A DNA stretch of 44,649 bases, taken from NCBI GenBank assembly GCA_027054335.1, contig JALUPA010000754.1, forward strand, positions 1 to 44,649, in the 5' to 3' direction. Origin of the DNA: Ardenticatenaceae bacterium (GTDB lineage Bacteria; Chloroflexota; Anaerolineae; Promineifilales; Promineifilaceae). Below are positions 26,724 to 36,224 of the stretch, piece after piece. Within the stretch, counting starts at the first letter, position 1. Each line of letters begins with the position of its first letter. Made by a program: the position numbers and the translations under genes. A model generated the notes under the pieces. That model searched no databases, had not been told where the DNA came from, and saw nothing but the letters and a program-made list of their open reading frames with translations.

Positions 26724-27686
26724 ATGATGAATATGACGCATAGCAAACCTTCTTATTTAGGCCAGGTCCGGGTTTTGTATTTTGGCATGACCGGTATTCT
26801 GTCCCGCGTGCCGTTGGCCCGGCTGCTGGCGGAAGGCGTGCGTGTAGTTGGTATCGTCTTACCCATGTCGGCGCTACCCCCGTATTTGCTGGAAGATGAC
26901 GGCCGTCCCTGCACCAATCCAGCCATCCCGCAAAGCTCACAATCGGACTCAAGCATCCTTTTGACGTCTCCGCCGGACATCCTGCAACTGGCGGCGCAAT
27001 ACCGTATTCCGGTAATGGCCGTGCGCCAAATCAATCACCCCCAATTCATCCAACAAGTCGCCCAAATGAACCCCGATCTTATTCTGGTTTCCTGTTTTCC
27101 CTACAAATTTCATGGCAATCTGCTCGACCTGCCCCGCTATGGCTGCTGGAATCTACATCCTTCCCTGCTGCCCCACTTTCGCGGCCCGGCCCCCCTTTTC
27201 TGGACGTTTTGGGAAGGGCAAAATGATACCGGCGTCACCTTACACCTGATGGATGAATCGCTGGACACGGGAAATATTCTCAAACAGGCGACTTTTCATC
27301 TGGCGGATGGCGTCAGCGGGCCAACGGCCGAGCAGCAGTTGGCGGAATTGGGCGGGCAGTTGATTTTGCAGGCGTTGGCAGACCTGGCCGACGACGACTT
27401 GTCATTCAAGTTACAGTCGGAAGATGGTTCTTATTATCCCCTCCCCAAGTCAGGTGATTTTATGCTGGATACCAACTGGTCGGCGCGACGAGCGTTTAAT
27501 TTCATGCGGGGCACGGCCGTATGGGGGCAGCCTTACCCGGTAGAAATTGGCGAACAGGAGATATGGTTGGATACGGCCGTTTCCTTCCAACCCAATCAAA
27601 GACAGAATGAACCGGTGGTGCGGGACGGTCGTATTGTCTCCATCCAATTCACCCCCGGCGTGTTAACAGCCTTGTCACTTATCTGA
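26724..27686 (+). CDS. Formyltransferase (methionyl-tRNA formyltransferase-like)
   Basis: GCWNLHPSLLPHFRGPAPLFWTFWEGQNDTGVTLHLMDESLDTGNIL. Confidence 0.88.
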   Translation: MMNMTHSKPSYLGQVRVLYFGMTGILSRVPLARLLAEGVRVVGIVLPMSALPPYLLEDDGRPCTNPAIPQSSQSDSSILLTSPPDILQLAAQYRIPVMAVRQINHPQFIQQVAQMNPDLILVSCFPYKFHGNLLDLPRYGCWNLHPSLLPHFRGPAPLFWTFWEGQNDTGVTLHLMDESLDTGNILKQATFHLADGVSGPTAEQQLAELGGQLILQALADLADDDLSFKLQSEDGSYYPLPKSGDFMLDTNWSARRAFNFMRGTAVWGQPYPVEIGEQEIWLDTAVSFQPNQRQNEPVVRDGRIVSIQFTPGVLTALSLI

Positions 27687-27710
27687 AATTAGAACGCTTC
27701 TGCAAAAAAA

Positions 27711-28091
27711 TCACGCTTCCAGAATTTTCACCGGATACGCCTTCAGTCTCAAGTCTCCAGTCACCAAAGTTAAACGTTCCACCTGCGCCTGGGCAATCAG
27801 CATTCTATCAAACGGGTCTTTATGGTAATGCGGCAAATTCTCAACAGCTAATGCGTGTTCAGTGGAAATATCAAGCGATGTAAAACGGTGTAATCTTAAC
27901 TCCTCCAGGTAATCACCTTGAGGAGCCTTTAACTTGCCAATCGCTTTCTTTATAGAAATCTCCCAGGCTGTCGCTGCACTGACAAAAACCACGTTGCTTC
28001 CCGCCACAATCGCGGCGCGAGCTTTTGCAGAAAGTTTGGGATTATCATCAACAGCCCACAAAAAAACGTGTGTGTCAAGCAGCAAATTCAT
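27711..28091 (-). CDS. PIN-domain toxin (VapC-like)
   Basis: MNLLLDTHVFLWAVDDNPKLSAKAR...AATAWEISIKKAIGKL...HKDPFDRMLIAQAQ. Confidence 0.92.
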   Translation of the reverse strand: MNLLLDTHVFLWAVDDNPKLSAKARAAIVAGSNVVFVSAATAWEISIKKAIGKLKAPQGDYLEELRLHRFTSLDISTEHALAVENLPHYHKDPFDRMLIAQAQVERLTLVTGDLRLKAYPVKILEA

Positions 28092-28338
28092 TATCTTCAA
28101 TTTCTCCCGTAAATAACTGCAAAATATCATCAGGCAGATCGTCAAAATCATCTGCCATCCATATTTTCCCTTTCCAGTTACCCGCCCCTAACTTGCGCGG
28201 CGTTTCATCCAGGTCATACGGCACAATTTTGACGACAGGTTTGCCGGCTTTGCCGATAACAACTTCTTCGCCCTGTAACACCCGCTCAATTAATCGGGAC
28301 AAACTGGCTTTGGCATCAGAAATATTCGTGATTTGCAT
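28075..28338 (-). CDS. Phd/YefM-family antitoxin
   Basis: MQITNISDAKASLSRLIERVLQGEEVVIGKAGKPVVKIVPYD; overlaps the PIN toxin. Confidence 0.92.
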   Translation of the reverse strand: MQITNISDAKASLSRLIERVLQGEEVVIGKAGKPVVKIVPYDLDETPRKLGAGNWKGKIWMADDFDDLPDDILQLFTGEIEDNEFAA

Positions 28339-28522
28339 TTGATTACCGCCTCTCTTACTGTTTAACAAAATTATAGTCCGATCTGGTCTGGTTTGCAATT
28401 ATGGAAACGATAGGCCAACTCAAACCATTATTGGAGTTTGTCTCCATCTTGAGTACAATCAAGCCATAGTCCATTACTGGCCCGGATGCCCTGCGCATCA
28501 CGTATGATCAACGAGGTGTCTT

Positions 28523-30259
28523 GTGATCGCCACAACTAAAACCATAGACCTTTCCCTGCTAGACCCCATTCTGGAAAAGTATCAGGGTCGCCAGCGCGAC
28601 GCCCTTCTGCCCCTACTGCATGAAGCGCAAGCTGTGTACGGTTGGCTGCCCCGCGAAGTGCAAACGGCCGTCAGCCAAACCCTGCGCGTTCCTTTGTCAG
28701 ATGTGTACGGGGTGATTGAGTTTTACACCATGTTTTATGGTGAGCCAACGGCCAAACAGGTCATTCGGGTGTGTGAGGATGTGGCCTGCCAGTTAGCCGG
28801 GTGTACGGCCGTCCACGAAGCCATCGAAGCCAAACTGGGCCTGCAAAACGGGGAAACCAGCGCCGGCGGCCGTATCACCTACGAGCGCGTCCCTTGCCTG
28901 GGCCTGTGCGAACACGCTCCCGCCGCCCTCAACGGCAACCGTCCTGCCGGCGATCTGACTGTAACGGCCGTAGACGACTTCCTGGCCGGGGAATGGCCCG
29001 AACCGGCTGCTAAAATCTACGGCAAACCCCGCCTGCTCCTGCGCCGCGCCGGAAAGGTTGATCCCCTCAACCTGGACGATTATCTGGCGCATGAAGGCTA
29101 CGTCGGCCTGCAAAACGCCCTGCAGCACGAACCGGAAGCCATCATCCAGTGGATGGACGAAAGCGGCATTTTGGGCCGGGGCGGGGCCATGTTTCCCCTG
29201 GGGCTGAAATGGAAATTTACCCGCAGCGCTCCCGGTTCTCCGGCAGAAAAACACATCATTGCCAACGCTGACGAAAGCGAACCGGGCACTTTCAAAGATC
29301 GCGGCCTGATGGAAGAAGACCCGTTTAGTCTAGTTGAAGCTATGACCCTGGCCGGTTACGTAGTGGGCGCGGAAAACGGCTGGATTTTTGTGCGCGGCGA
29401 ATATCCGCGCAGCGCCCAACGGCTGCAAAATGCCATCGAGCAGGCGCGAGCCGCCGGTTATCTGGGGCAAAACATTTTGGGGCGGCCCGGCTTCCATTTT
29501 GACATCGAACTGCGGCTGGGCGCGGGCGCGTACATTTGCGGCGAGGAGACGGCTTTGTTTGAGGCCATTGAGGGGAAACGAGGCTTTCCCCGCGTCAAGC
29601 CGCCCTTCCCCACCACGCACGGCCTGTTTAACCAGCCGACGGCCATCAACAACGTGGAAACGCTGGCCGCCGCCCTCACTGTCGCCCGCATCGGCTGGGA
29701 TGAATGGCAAAAGCTGGGCACAACCGATTCGCGGGGGATGAAGTGGTTTTGCCTGAGCGGGCACGTAAACCGGCCGGGTTTGTATGAACTGCCCTTCGGC
29801 CTGACAGTGCGGGAATTGATTGAGATGGGCGGCGGCGTGCCTGATGGCCAGGGGATTCAGGCGGTTCTGGTCGGAGGCGCGGCCGGCGTGTTCCTCGGCC
29901 CGGATCAACTGGATTATCCGCTGACCTATGAATCGTCCCGCAATAACAATTTCCCTATCGGTTCCGGCGTGGTGATGGTGATTGACGAGACGTATGACAT
30001 GCGGCAAACACTGTACCACCTGTCCCACTTTTTCGCTCACGAAAGCTGCGGCAAATGCTTCCCTTGCCAACTGGGCACGCAGCGGCAAATGGAAATTCTG
30101 GATCACGTGGTCCACAATGGCGGCGCGCAGCCGGACGACAAAGCCCGCTTGCAAGACGTGGGTTTTGCCATGACGCAAACGTCTCTCTGCGGCCTGGGGC
30201 AAACGGCCGCGTCTGCTATTTTGAGCGCGATTGAGTTGTGGCCAGAGTTGGTCGAATAA
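28523..30259 (+). CDS. NuoE-NuoF fusion, NAD-binding diaphorase subunit of formate dehydrogenase
   Basis: NuoE-like N-term with CEDVAC...CLGLC; NuoF-like GRGGAMFPLGLKW, DESEPGTFKDR, GAGAYICGEETAL, ESCGKCFPCQLG. Confidence 0.95.
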   Translation: MIATTKTIDLSLLDPILEKYQGRQRDALLPLLHEAQAVYGWLPREVQTAVSQTLRVPLSDVYGVIEFYTMFYGEPTAKQVIRVCEDVACQLAGCTAVHEAIEAKLGLQNGETSAGGRITYERVPCLGLCEHAPAALNGNRPAGDLTVTAVDDFLAGEWPEPAAKIYGKPRLLLRRAGKVDPLNLDDYLAHEGYVGLQNALQHEPEAIIQWMDESGILGRGGAMFPLGLKWKFTRSAPGSPAEKHIIANADESEPGTFKDRGLMEEDPFSLVEAMTLAGYVVGAENGWIFVRGEYPRSAQRLQNAIEQARAAGYLGQNILGRPGFHFDIELRLGAGAYICGEETALFEAIEGKRGFPRVKPPFPTTHGLFNQPTAINNVETLAAALTVARIGWDEWQKLGTTDSRGMKWFCLSGHVNRPGLYELPFGLTVRELIEMGGGVPDGQGIQAVLVGGAAGVFLGPDQLDYPLTYESSRNNNFPIGSGVVMVIDETYDMRQTLYHLSHFFAHESCGKCFPCQLGTQRQMEILDHVVHNGGAQPDDKARLQDVGFAMTQTSLCGLGQTAASAILSAIELWPELVE

Positions 30260-30284
30260 CTGAAACGAGAGTTGTTGTTTTTCA

Positions 30285-30357
30285 GGACGCGGATTAACGC
30301 TGATCTACGCAGATCATAAAGATAAAAATCAGCGTCATCCGCGTTAATCAGCGTCCC
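30285..30357. repeat. Hairpin repeat (acgcggattaacgctgat.../...atccgcgttaatcagcgt)
   Basis: aggacgcggattaacgctgatctacgcagatcataaagataaaaatcagcgtcatccgcgttaatcagcgtccc. Confidence 0.85.
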
Positions 30358-30369
30358 AAGAGGTCTTGG

Positions 30370-31140
30370 ATGAGCGGGGTCAAAGCAATCAAATATATTA
30401 GCCTGAACGGCCGTGCCCCACACACAGTTGAGGGCGCCATCATCGAAGAAACGCACGTGTGCATTTCGGTGAATGGCGTGGAATGGGTCGCGTTTATGGC
30501 CTCGCCGCGCCATCTGGACAAACTGGCGCTGGGCTTTCTGGCGAATGAAGGCGTGATTGGCAGTCTGGCGGACGTGCGGCACGTGCATCTGTCCCGCAAC
30601 GGCCGTTGCGCAGACGTCTGGCTGCGGGATACGACGGTAGAAAAACCAGCCCGCTTTACCATTACGGCCGGCTGCGGCGGCGGGGTGACGTTTAATGATT
30701 TATCGCAGCGGCACGAACCACTCTACTCGGATTTGACGGCGACGCCGCAGCAATTGGCCGCTTTGATGCGGCAGACGTTGTTAGGCGCAGAGATGTACCG
30801 GGAAGCGCGGGGTGTGCATACGGCCGTACTCGCCGAGGGTAATCGCATCCTCCTGCAAATGGAAGACATTGGCCGCCACAACTGTCTGGACAAACTGCGC
30901 GGCGCGGCCCTGCTGGACGGCGTACCCACGGAGAATAGAATTTTGTTGAGCAGCGGCCGTATTTCCAGCGAGATGATCAACAAGGCGCGGCGCATAGGGA
31001 CGCCCATCGTCTGCTCCCGCACCAGCCCCACCAGCCTGTCTGTGGCTTTGGCCGAAGCGTGGCACATGAGTATCGTCGCCTACCTGCGCCAGGATCGGAT
31101 GCGTATTTACACCCATCCGGAAAGGATTCTGGAAGGTTAG
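30370..31140 (+). CDS. fdhD: Formate dehydrogenase accessory sulfurtransferase FdhD
   Basis: LALGFLANEGVIGSLADV, FTITAGCGGGVTF, DIGRHNCLDKLRGAALLDG, LLSSGRISSEMINKARRIGTPIVCSRTSPT. Confidence 0.95.
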   Translation: MSGVKAIKYISLNGRAPHTVEGAIIEETHVCISVNGVEWVAFMASPRHLDKLALGFLANEGVIGSLADVRHVHLSRNGRCADVWLRDTTVEKPARFTITAGCGGGVTFNDLSQRHEPLYSDLTATPQQLAALMRQTLLGAEMYREARGVHTAVLAEGNRILLQMEDIGRHNCLDKLRGAALLDGVPTENRILLSSGRISSEMINKARRIGTPIVCSRTSPTSLSVALAEAWHMSIVAYLRQDRMRIYTHPERILEG

Positions 31141-31144
31141 TACT

Positions 31145-31402
31145 ATGCCCACAATTTCCCGTTTTTACGGCATCGTTGTCTTTATGAACTATCGGGATCA
31201 TTCCCCGCCTCATTTTCACGCCCGTTACCAGGATCAAGAAGTAACTATTGAAATCAAAACGGGTATGGTTACAGGTAAGATGTCTCGCCGGGCGCTGAAT
31301 ATGCTTTTTGACTGGCTGGACGTACATCGTGACGAACTGATGGAAAATTGGAAACTTGCTCGGCGCGGGGAACCTTTGCAAAAGATTCCCCCGCTCTTTT
31401 AG
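31145..31402 (+). CDS. DUF4160 domain protein
   Basis: MPTISRFYGIVVFMNYRDHSPPHFHARYQDQEVTIEIKTG. Confidence 0.92.
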   Translation: MPTISRFYGIVVFMNYRDHSPPHFHARYQDQEVTIEIKTGMVTGKMSRRALNMLFDWLDVHRDELMENWKLARRGEPLQKIPPLF

Positions 31403-31411
31403 GAGGCTGTC

Positions 31412-31669
31412 ATGTTTTTACACGTTGATCAGGCAGAGTACTTAAGTGAATATAAGTTAAGGTTACGATTTAACAATGGCGTTACCAAGGAAGTTGACTT
31501 GAAGAAAGAGTTAACTGGCCCGATTTTCCAACCTCTACAAGACCCCGCTTTTTTTCGCCAGGTTTACGTCAATGAGGAAACCAATACAATTGAATGGCCG
31601 AATGGGGCTGATTTTGCGCCGGAATTTTTATATAAACTGGGCCGGGAACTAACGCCGGTAAAAGCATAA
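31412..31669 (+). CDS. DUF2442 domain protein
   Basis: YKLRLRFNNGVTKEVDLKKELTGPIFQPLQDPAFFRQVYVNEETNTIEWPNGADFAPEFLY. Confidence 0.92.
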   Translation: MFLHVDQAEYLSEYKLRLRFNNGVTKEVDLKKELTGPIFQPLQDPAFFRQVYVNEETNTIEWPNGADFAPEFLYKLGRELTPVKA

Positions 31670-31687
31670 CCGGTAACGGAGACAACC

Positions 31688-32386
31688 ATGAACGAATCTG
31701 TAACTTTGACGATTGACGGCCGTGAAGTAACTGTGCCCAAAGGGACAACGATTTTAGACGCAGCGGCCCAGGCCGGCATTGAGATTCCGGTTATTTGTTA
31801 TCATCCGCATCTGACAGCCAACGGCCTGTGCCGCATCTGCTCGGTGGAGGCGGGAGCGCGGGTGCAGTTGGCCGCCTGCGTGACGGAAGTCAGCGACGGG
31901 ATGGAAATTGTGACGAACAGCGAAAATGTGCGCCACGGCCGTCGCACCATCCTGGAAATGTTAGCCGCCACGGTAGACTTGAGCGAAGCCCCGGAAATTC
32001 TGCCCCTACTGGATGAATACGACGCAGACCAGAACCGTTTTGCCGGCGGCGCACGGCGCACGGCTCCGGTTTATGACGACAACCCCTTCTTCATCCGCGA
32101 CTACAATCAATGTATCAACTGCTGGCGCTGCGTGCAGGTATGCGGCAGCGACGCCCAATACGCCTTTGCCCTGACGTTTGACGGCCGTGGCTTCTACACC
32201 CAAATCGCCACATTCATGGACGATGCTTTGCCCGACACCACCTGCGTCTTTTGCGGCCAATGTGTCGGCGTCTGCCCCACCGGCGCGCTCAAACCGAAGC
32301 GGCAGGCGCTGCTGGAACAGGGACTGGACCCGGACGCCATCTTCAGCCAAACCCGCCGTAAACGGAAAAAGAAACGTCGAGTCTAA
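31688..32386 (+). CDS. NuoG-N/FdhA-N-type iron-sulfur protein (2Fe-2S plus 4Fe-4S clusters)
   Basis: [61 protein letters not shown] and [16 protein letters not shown]. Confidence 0.93.
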   Translation: MNESVTLTIDGREVTVPKGTTILDAAAQAGIEIPVICYHPHLTANGLCRICSVEAGARVQLAACVTEVSDGMEIVTNSENVRHGRRTILEMLAATVDLSEAPEILPLLDEYDADQNRFAGGARRTAPVYDDNPFFIRDYNQCINCWRCVQVCGSDAQYAFALTFDGRGFYTQIATFMDDALPDTTCVFCGQCVGVCPTGALKPKRQALLEQGLDPDAIFSQTRRKRKKKRRV

Positions 32387-32440
32387 TCTTTGCTATAATG
32401 AGATAAAAAGGTTGGGTCTTCAGGATTTCATAGGGTTGGG

Positions 32441-32484
32441 ACGTGATGCGTGATGCGTGATTTTCTCTGGATACGCATCACGGA
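32441..32484. repeat. Heptamer inverted repeat (gcgtgat family)
   Basis: acgtgatgcgtgatgcgtgattttctctggatacgcatcacgg. Confidence 0.75.
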
Positions 32485-32534
32485 TTTGCCAACCTCCGGA
32501 GTTCCCAAAGAGCCAAAAAGTTGTGAGGTGTACT

Positions 32535-32753
32535 ATGGAAAGATTTACGGCCGTTTATGAAAAAATTGATGATTCATGGATAGCTTACGTGGAAGAATTG
32601 CCTGGAGCTAACACACAGGGAGAAACACTGGCAGAAACAAGAGAAAATCTCAAAGAGGCTGTCCAGCTAATTATTGAAACAAACAGAGAAATTGCCCGCC
32701 GCCAATCACATAGCAACAATGTTATTCGGGAAGAACTGCTGGTACCTGTGTAA
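32535..32753 (+). CDS. hicB: HicB-family antitoxin
   Basis: MERFTAVYEKIDDSWIAYVEELPGANTQGETLAETRENLKEAVQLIIETNREIA. Confidence 0.9.
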   Translation: MERFTAVYEKIDDSWIAYVEELPGANTQGETLAETRENLKEAVQLIIETNREIARRQSHSNNVIREELLVPV

Positions 32754-32942
32754 ATGAAGAGACGGGCACTGCTAAAACATCTCAAAAAACATGGATGTGA
32801 ATTGTTCCGGGAAGGCAGTAAGCATTCAGTTTATTGGAATCCGGGAAACGGCCGTAGTTCAACAGTCCCCCGACACAGAGAAATCAAGAACCAACTCGCC
32901 GTCAAAATTTGTAAAGATTTGGGCATCCCTCGAATCAAATAA
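32754..32942 (+). CDS. hicA: HicA-family mRNA interferase toxin
   Basis: MKRRALLKHLKKHGCELFREGSKHSVYWNPGNGRSSTVPRHREIKNQLAVKICKDLGIP; start codon immediately follows the hicB stop. Confidence 0.93.
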   Translation: MKRRALLKHLKKHGCELFREGSKHSVYWNPGNGRSSTVPRHREIKNQLAVKICKDLGIPRIK

Positions 32943-33008
32943 AAACTTCGAGGCGGCAATCACTTTTTCCAGACAGAGTAGCCGTAACAAAATGTTTTGT
33001 AATTATAC

Positions 33009-33073
33009 AGGTGACAGTCACTTTCTCCGGAGGCGTCAGGCAAAATCACAACGCTTATAAGTGACTGTCACCT
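33009..33073. repeat. Inverted repeat with 15-bp perfect arms (aggtgacagtcactt/aagtgactgtcacct)
   Basis: Arms at 33009-33023 and 33059-33073. Confidence 0.88.
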
Positions 33074-33096
33074 CTGACAACATAACCCAAACAGTA

Positions 33097-33453
33097 ATGA
33101 AAGACGAAGCAGTTGAAGCCTATATCCAAACATTGCCAGATATGTGCCAAATGCAGGTCAGCCAACTGCGGGCGCTGATTCTGGACACATTGCCGGAAGC
33201 CCGCGAGACGTTTGCTTACGGGATGCCGGCCGTAACCGTAACCGATGACGACATTGTATGCAGCTACAAGGCGCAAAAACATTACATCAGCCTCTACATG
33301 GATGTAGAAGTGGTGGCCGATCATGCGGATGATTTGGCAGCGTTAAATTGTGGCAAAAGCTGCATTCGTTTTCGTCGCTATGAACAGTTGCCGGAAGAGG
33401 CCATTAGAGAGATGCTGCGAGAAACGGCCGTAAAACAAAAGAAACCCAAATGA
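33097..33453 (+). CDS. DUF1801 domain protein
   Basis: VEAYIQTLPDMCQMQVSQLRALILDTLPEARETFAYGMPAVTV...KHYISLYM...CGKSCIRFRRYEQLP. Confidence 0.88.
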   Translation: MKDEAVEAYIQTLPDMCQMQVSQLRALILDTLPEARETFAYGMPAVTVTDDDIVCSYKAQKHYISLYMDVEVVADHADDLAALNCGKSCIRFRRYEQLPEEAIREMLRETAVKQKKPK

Positions 33454-33929
33454 CCGACAACAAAACCCTCATTACCAACTTCTACACCGCCTTTCAGCAG
33501 CGGGATTACGGGGCTATGACTGCCTGCTATCGCCCTGACATCCACTTTTCCGATGCCGTCTTTACCGATTTACAGGGCAAACAAGTCGGGGCAATGTGGC
33601 ATATGTTATGTGAGCGGGGCCAGGATTTGCAAATCAGTTTTACCAACATTCAGGCCGACGGGACACAAGGCCAGGCGCATTGGGAAGCAACCTATACTTT
33701 TTCTACCAGCCGTAAAGTGCATAATATCATCGAAGCTGCCTTTACTTTTCAGGACGGCCGTATCATCCAACACCAGGATTCATTCGACCTGTGGCGCTGG
33801 ACACGCATGGCTTTGGGACCAACCGGCACGCTGCTGGGTTGGAGTCCCATGGTGCAAAACAAGGTGAGGGCTACGGCCGTAAAAAGCCTCAACGCCTTCA
33901 TCGCCAAACATCCCGAATACCAGGCTTAA
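33450..33929 (+). CDS. SnoaL/NTF2-like protein
   Basis: LITNFYTAFQQRDYGAMTACYRPDIHFSDAVFTDLQGKQVGAMWHMLCERG. Confidence 0.88.
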   Translation: MTDNKTLITNFYTAFQQRDYGAMTACYRPDIHFSDAVFTDLQGKQVGAMWHMLCERGQDLQISFTNIQADGTQGQAHWEATYTFSTSRKVHNIIEAAFTFQDGRIIQHQDSFDLWRWTRMALGPTGTLLGWSPMVQNKVRATAVKSLNAFIAKHPEYQA

Positions 33930-33930
33930 A

Positions 33931-34008
33931 GCGTGATACATGATACGTAATGCGTGACAATTAGTTACGCATCACGCATCACGCATCACGCATCACGTAT
34001 CACGTATC
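33931..34008. repeat. Heptamer inverted array upstream of formate dehydrogenase gene
   Basis: gcgtgatacatgatacgtaatgcgtgacaattagttacgcatcacgcatcacgcatcacgcatcacgtatcacgtat. Confidence 0.88.
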
Positions 34009-34023
34009 TCATGGAGGTAAACC

Positions 34024-36195
34024 ATGATCTCACCAGATCGTGTAGTACGCACAACTTGCCCTTATTGCGGCGTGGGCTGCCAGCTAAATCTGAACGTCAA
34101 GGATGAATTTATCTATTCTGTAGAAGCCCCCTTTGACGCCGCACCCAACTACGGCATGTTGTGCGTCAAAGGCCGCTTTGGTACAGATTATGTCAAGCAT
34201 CCCGGCCGGGTAAAGACGCCGCTGATACGGGTGAACCGGGCAGACGGCCGTTCCGCCCCACCCGTCTGGCGCGAAGCAAGCTGGGACGAAGCCCTCAACT
34301 ACGTGGCGGACGAGTTGGTGCGCATCGCCCGCGCCCACGGCGGCGACGCTATCGCCAGCTACGCCAGCGCCAAAGCCACCAACGAAGACAATTACGTTTT
34401 CCAAAAACTGATGCGCGCCCTCCTCCACACCAACAACGTAGACCACTGCGCCCGCCTCTGCCACGCCGGTTCCGTCACCGGTTTGCAGCTTTCCATCGGC
34501 TCCAGCGCCATGTCCAATTCCATCGCCGAGATGGAAAATCTGGACACCTTCATCGTCACCGGTTCCAACACGGCCGAAACCCATCCCGTTATCGCCAACT
34601 TCCTCAAGCGGGCCGCGCGGGAAAACGAAGCCGCACTCATTGTTATCGACCCCCGCCGCGTAGAAATGGTAGATTTTGCCACGCTCTGGCTGCGCCAAAA
34701 TCCGGGAACCGACGTGGCCGTATTCCAGGCTATGGCCCACGTCATCGTCAAAGAAGGGTTGTATGACGAAGCGTTCATCGCCGGGCGCACCGAAGGGTTC
34801 CAGGAATATCTGGAATCGCTGGAAAAGTACACGCCGGAATGGGTCGAATCGGTCAGCGGCGTCCCGGCCGAGAGCCTCCGTGAAGTTGCCCGCCTGTACG
34901 CCAAAGCCAATCGCGCCGCCATCTATTGGGGGATGGGCATCAGCCAAAGCACCCACGGCACAGACAACACCCTCAGCCTGGTCAACCTGGCCCTGATGTG
35001 CGGCCACGTAGGCAAGGCGGGCACAGGGTTGAACCCGCTGCGCGGCCAGAATAACGTGCAAGGCTGCTCCGACAGCGGCGGCCTGCCCAACGTCTTCACC
35101 GCCTACCAAAGCGTCACCGCCCCGGACACCAAAGGTAAATTTGAAGATTATTGGGGCGTAGAACTCAACCCCAACGTCGGCTTGACTGCTACAGAAATGG
35201 TCAGCGGCATTCTGGATGGGGCCGTGCGCGGCATGTTCATCATGGGCGAGAACCCGATGATCAGCGAGCCGGACCAAAACCACACGCGGCGCGCCCTGGA
35301 ACAACTGGAATTTCTGGTCTGCCAGGACATTTTTATCAACGAGACAGGGGAGATGGCAGATGTGATTTTACCGGCCGTCAGCTTTGCGGAGAAGGATGGC
35401 ACGTTTACCAACAGCGACCGGCGGGTGCAGCGGGTGCGCCAAGCGGTGGAACCGGTGGGCCATTCGCGGGCAGATTGGGAGATTCTGGCCGATTTGGGGC
35501 GGCGCCTTGAGCGGCGTTTGGGGCTGAACCTGGCGCACGGCTTTGCATACGACCATCCCCGCGATATCTGGGAAGAGATGCGGCAGGTGACGCCTGATTT
35601 TTACGGCATCACTTACGAGCGGCTGGAACGGGAGGGCGGCGTCCATTGGCCCTGTCCCAGTCTGGATCATCCGGGCACGCCGTTCCTCTTTGCGGACAGT
35701 TTTCCGCGCGGCCGGGGCAAGTTCTGGGAAGTGGAATTTGGCACGGAATCGGAACAGCCGGATGCGGACTATCCATTCAATCTGAGTACGGGACGGGTGC
35801 TGTACCATTGGCACGGCAGCACGATGTCCGGCCGCTCGAAGCTGGAAGATATTTTCCCGGAAGCCATCTGCGAGATGAGTCCGGCGGATGCCAGGGATTT
35901 GGGCCTGGTGACTGGCGATTGGGTGGAAGTTAGTTCCCGGAGAGGGGCCATCAAAACGCGAGTATTGGTAACGGAACGCTCGCCCAAGGGGACTGTTTTT
36001 ATTCCATTCCACTTTGCGGAGGCAGCGGCGAATTTGCTGACGGCCGTCCAACTGGACCGCCGCGCCAAGATACCGGATTACAAGAATACGGCCGTAGCCA
36101 TCCAAAAAACCATCCCTCCCGAAAACTGGGACGAGGGGTATAATATAGCGTTAACAGACCGGGGCGCTATCAAAGACCCAGTACAAATTCATTAG
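34024..36195 (+). CDS. fdhF: Formate dehydrogenase molybdopterin catalytic subunit, Cys variant
   Basis: CPYCGVGCQLNL 4Fe-4S motif; NNVDHCARLCHAGSVTGL with Cys at the usual Sec position; RGQNNVQGCSDSGGLPN. Confidence 0.93.
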   Translation: MISPDRVVRTTCPYCGVGCQLNLNVKDEFIYSVEAPFDAAPNYGMLCVKGRFGTDYVKHPGRVKTPLIRVNRADGRSAPPVWREASWDEALNYVADELVRIARAHGGDAIASYASAKATNEDNYVFQKLMRALLHTNNVDHCARLCHAGSVTGLQLSIGSSAMSNSIAEMENLDTFIVTGSNTAETHPVIANFLKRAARENEAALIVIDPRRVEMVDFATLWLRQNPGTDVAVFQAMAHVIVKEGLYDEAFIAGRTEGFQEYLESLEKYTPEWVESVSGVPAESLREVARLYAKANRAAIYWGMGISQSTHGTDNTLSLVNLALMCGHVGKAGTGLNPLRGQNNVQGCSDSGGLPNVFTAYQSVTAPDTKGKFEDYWGVELNPNVGLTATEMVSGILDGAVRGMFIMGENPMISEPDQNHTRRALEQLEFLVCQDIFINETGEMADVILPAVSFAEKDGTFTNSDRRVQRVRQAVEPVGHSRADWEILADLGRRLERRLGLNLAHGFAYDHPRDIWEEMRQVTPDFYGITYERLEREGGVHWPCPSLDHPGTPFLFADSFPRGRGKFWEVEFGTESEQPDADYPFNLSTGRVLYHWHGSTMSGRSKLEDIFPEAICEMSPADARDLGLVTGDWVEVSSRRGAIKTRVLVTERSPKGTVFIPFHFAEAAANLLTAVQLDRRAKIPDYKNTAVAIQKTIPPENWDEGYNIALTDRGAIKDPVQIH

Positions 36196-36224
36196 ACAGA
36201 TTAAACAAAAGGAGTAAACAAATT

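Noticed and set aside
30285-30588. Protein with NADDADFYLYDLRRSALIRVLKNNN sequence (minus ORF 30103-30588)
   Set aside because: This peptide is the translation of the cgcagat/aacgctgat hairpin repeat plus antisense of real genes; not a real protein.
33931-34008. Possible CRISPR array (regular acgcatc repeats)
   Set aside because: Unit is 7 bp with no spacers, and the array pairs with inverted units; a heptamer hairpin, not CRISPR.
34084-35304. 406-aa minus-strand ORF opposite fdhF
   Set aside because: Antisense shadow of the molybdopterin enzyme; no family resemblance.
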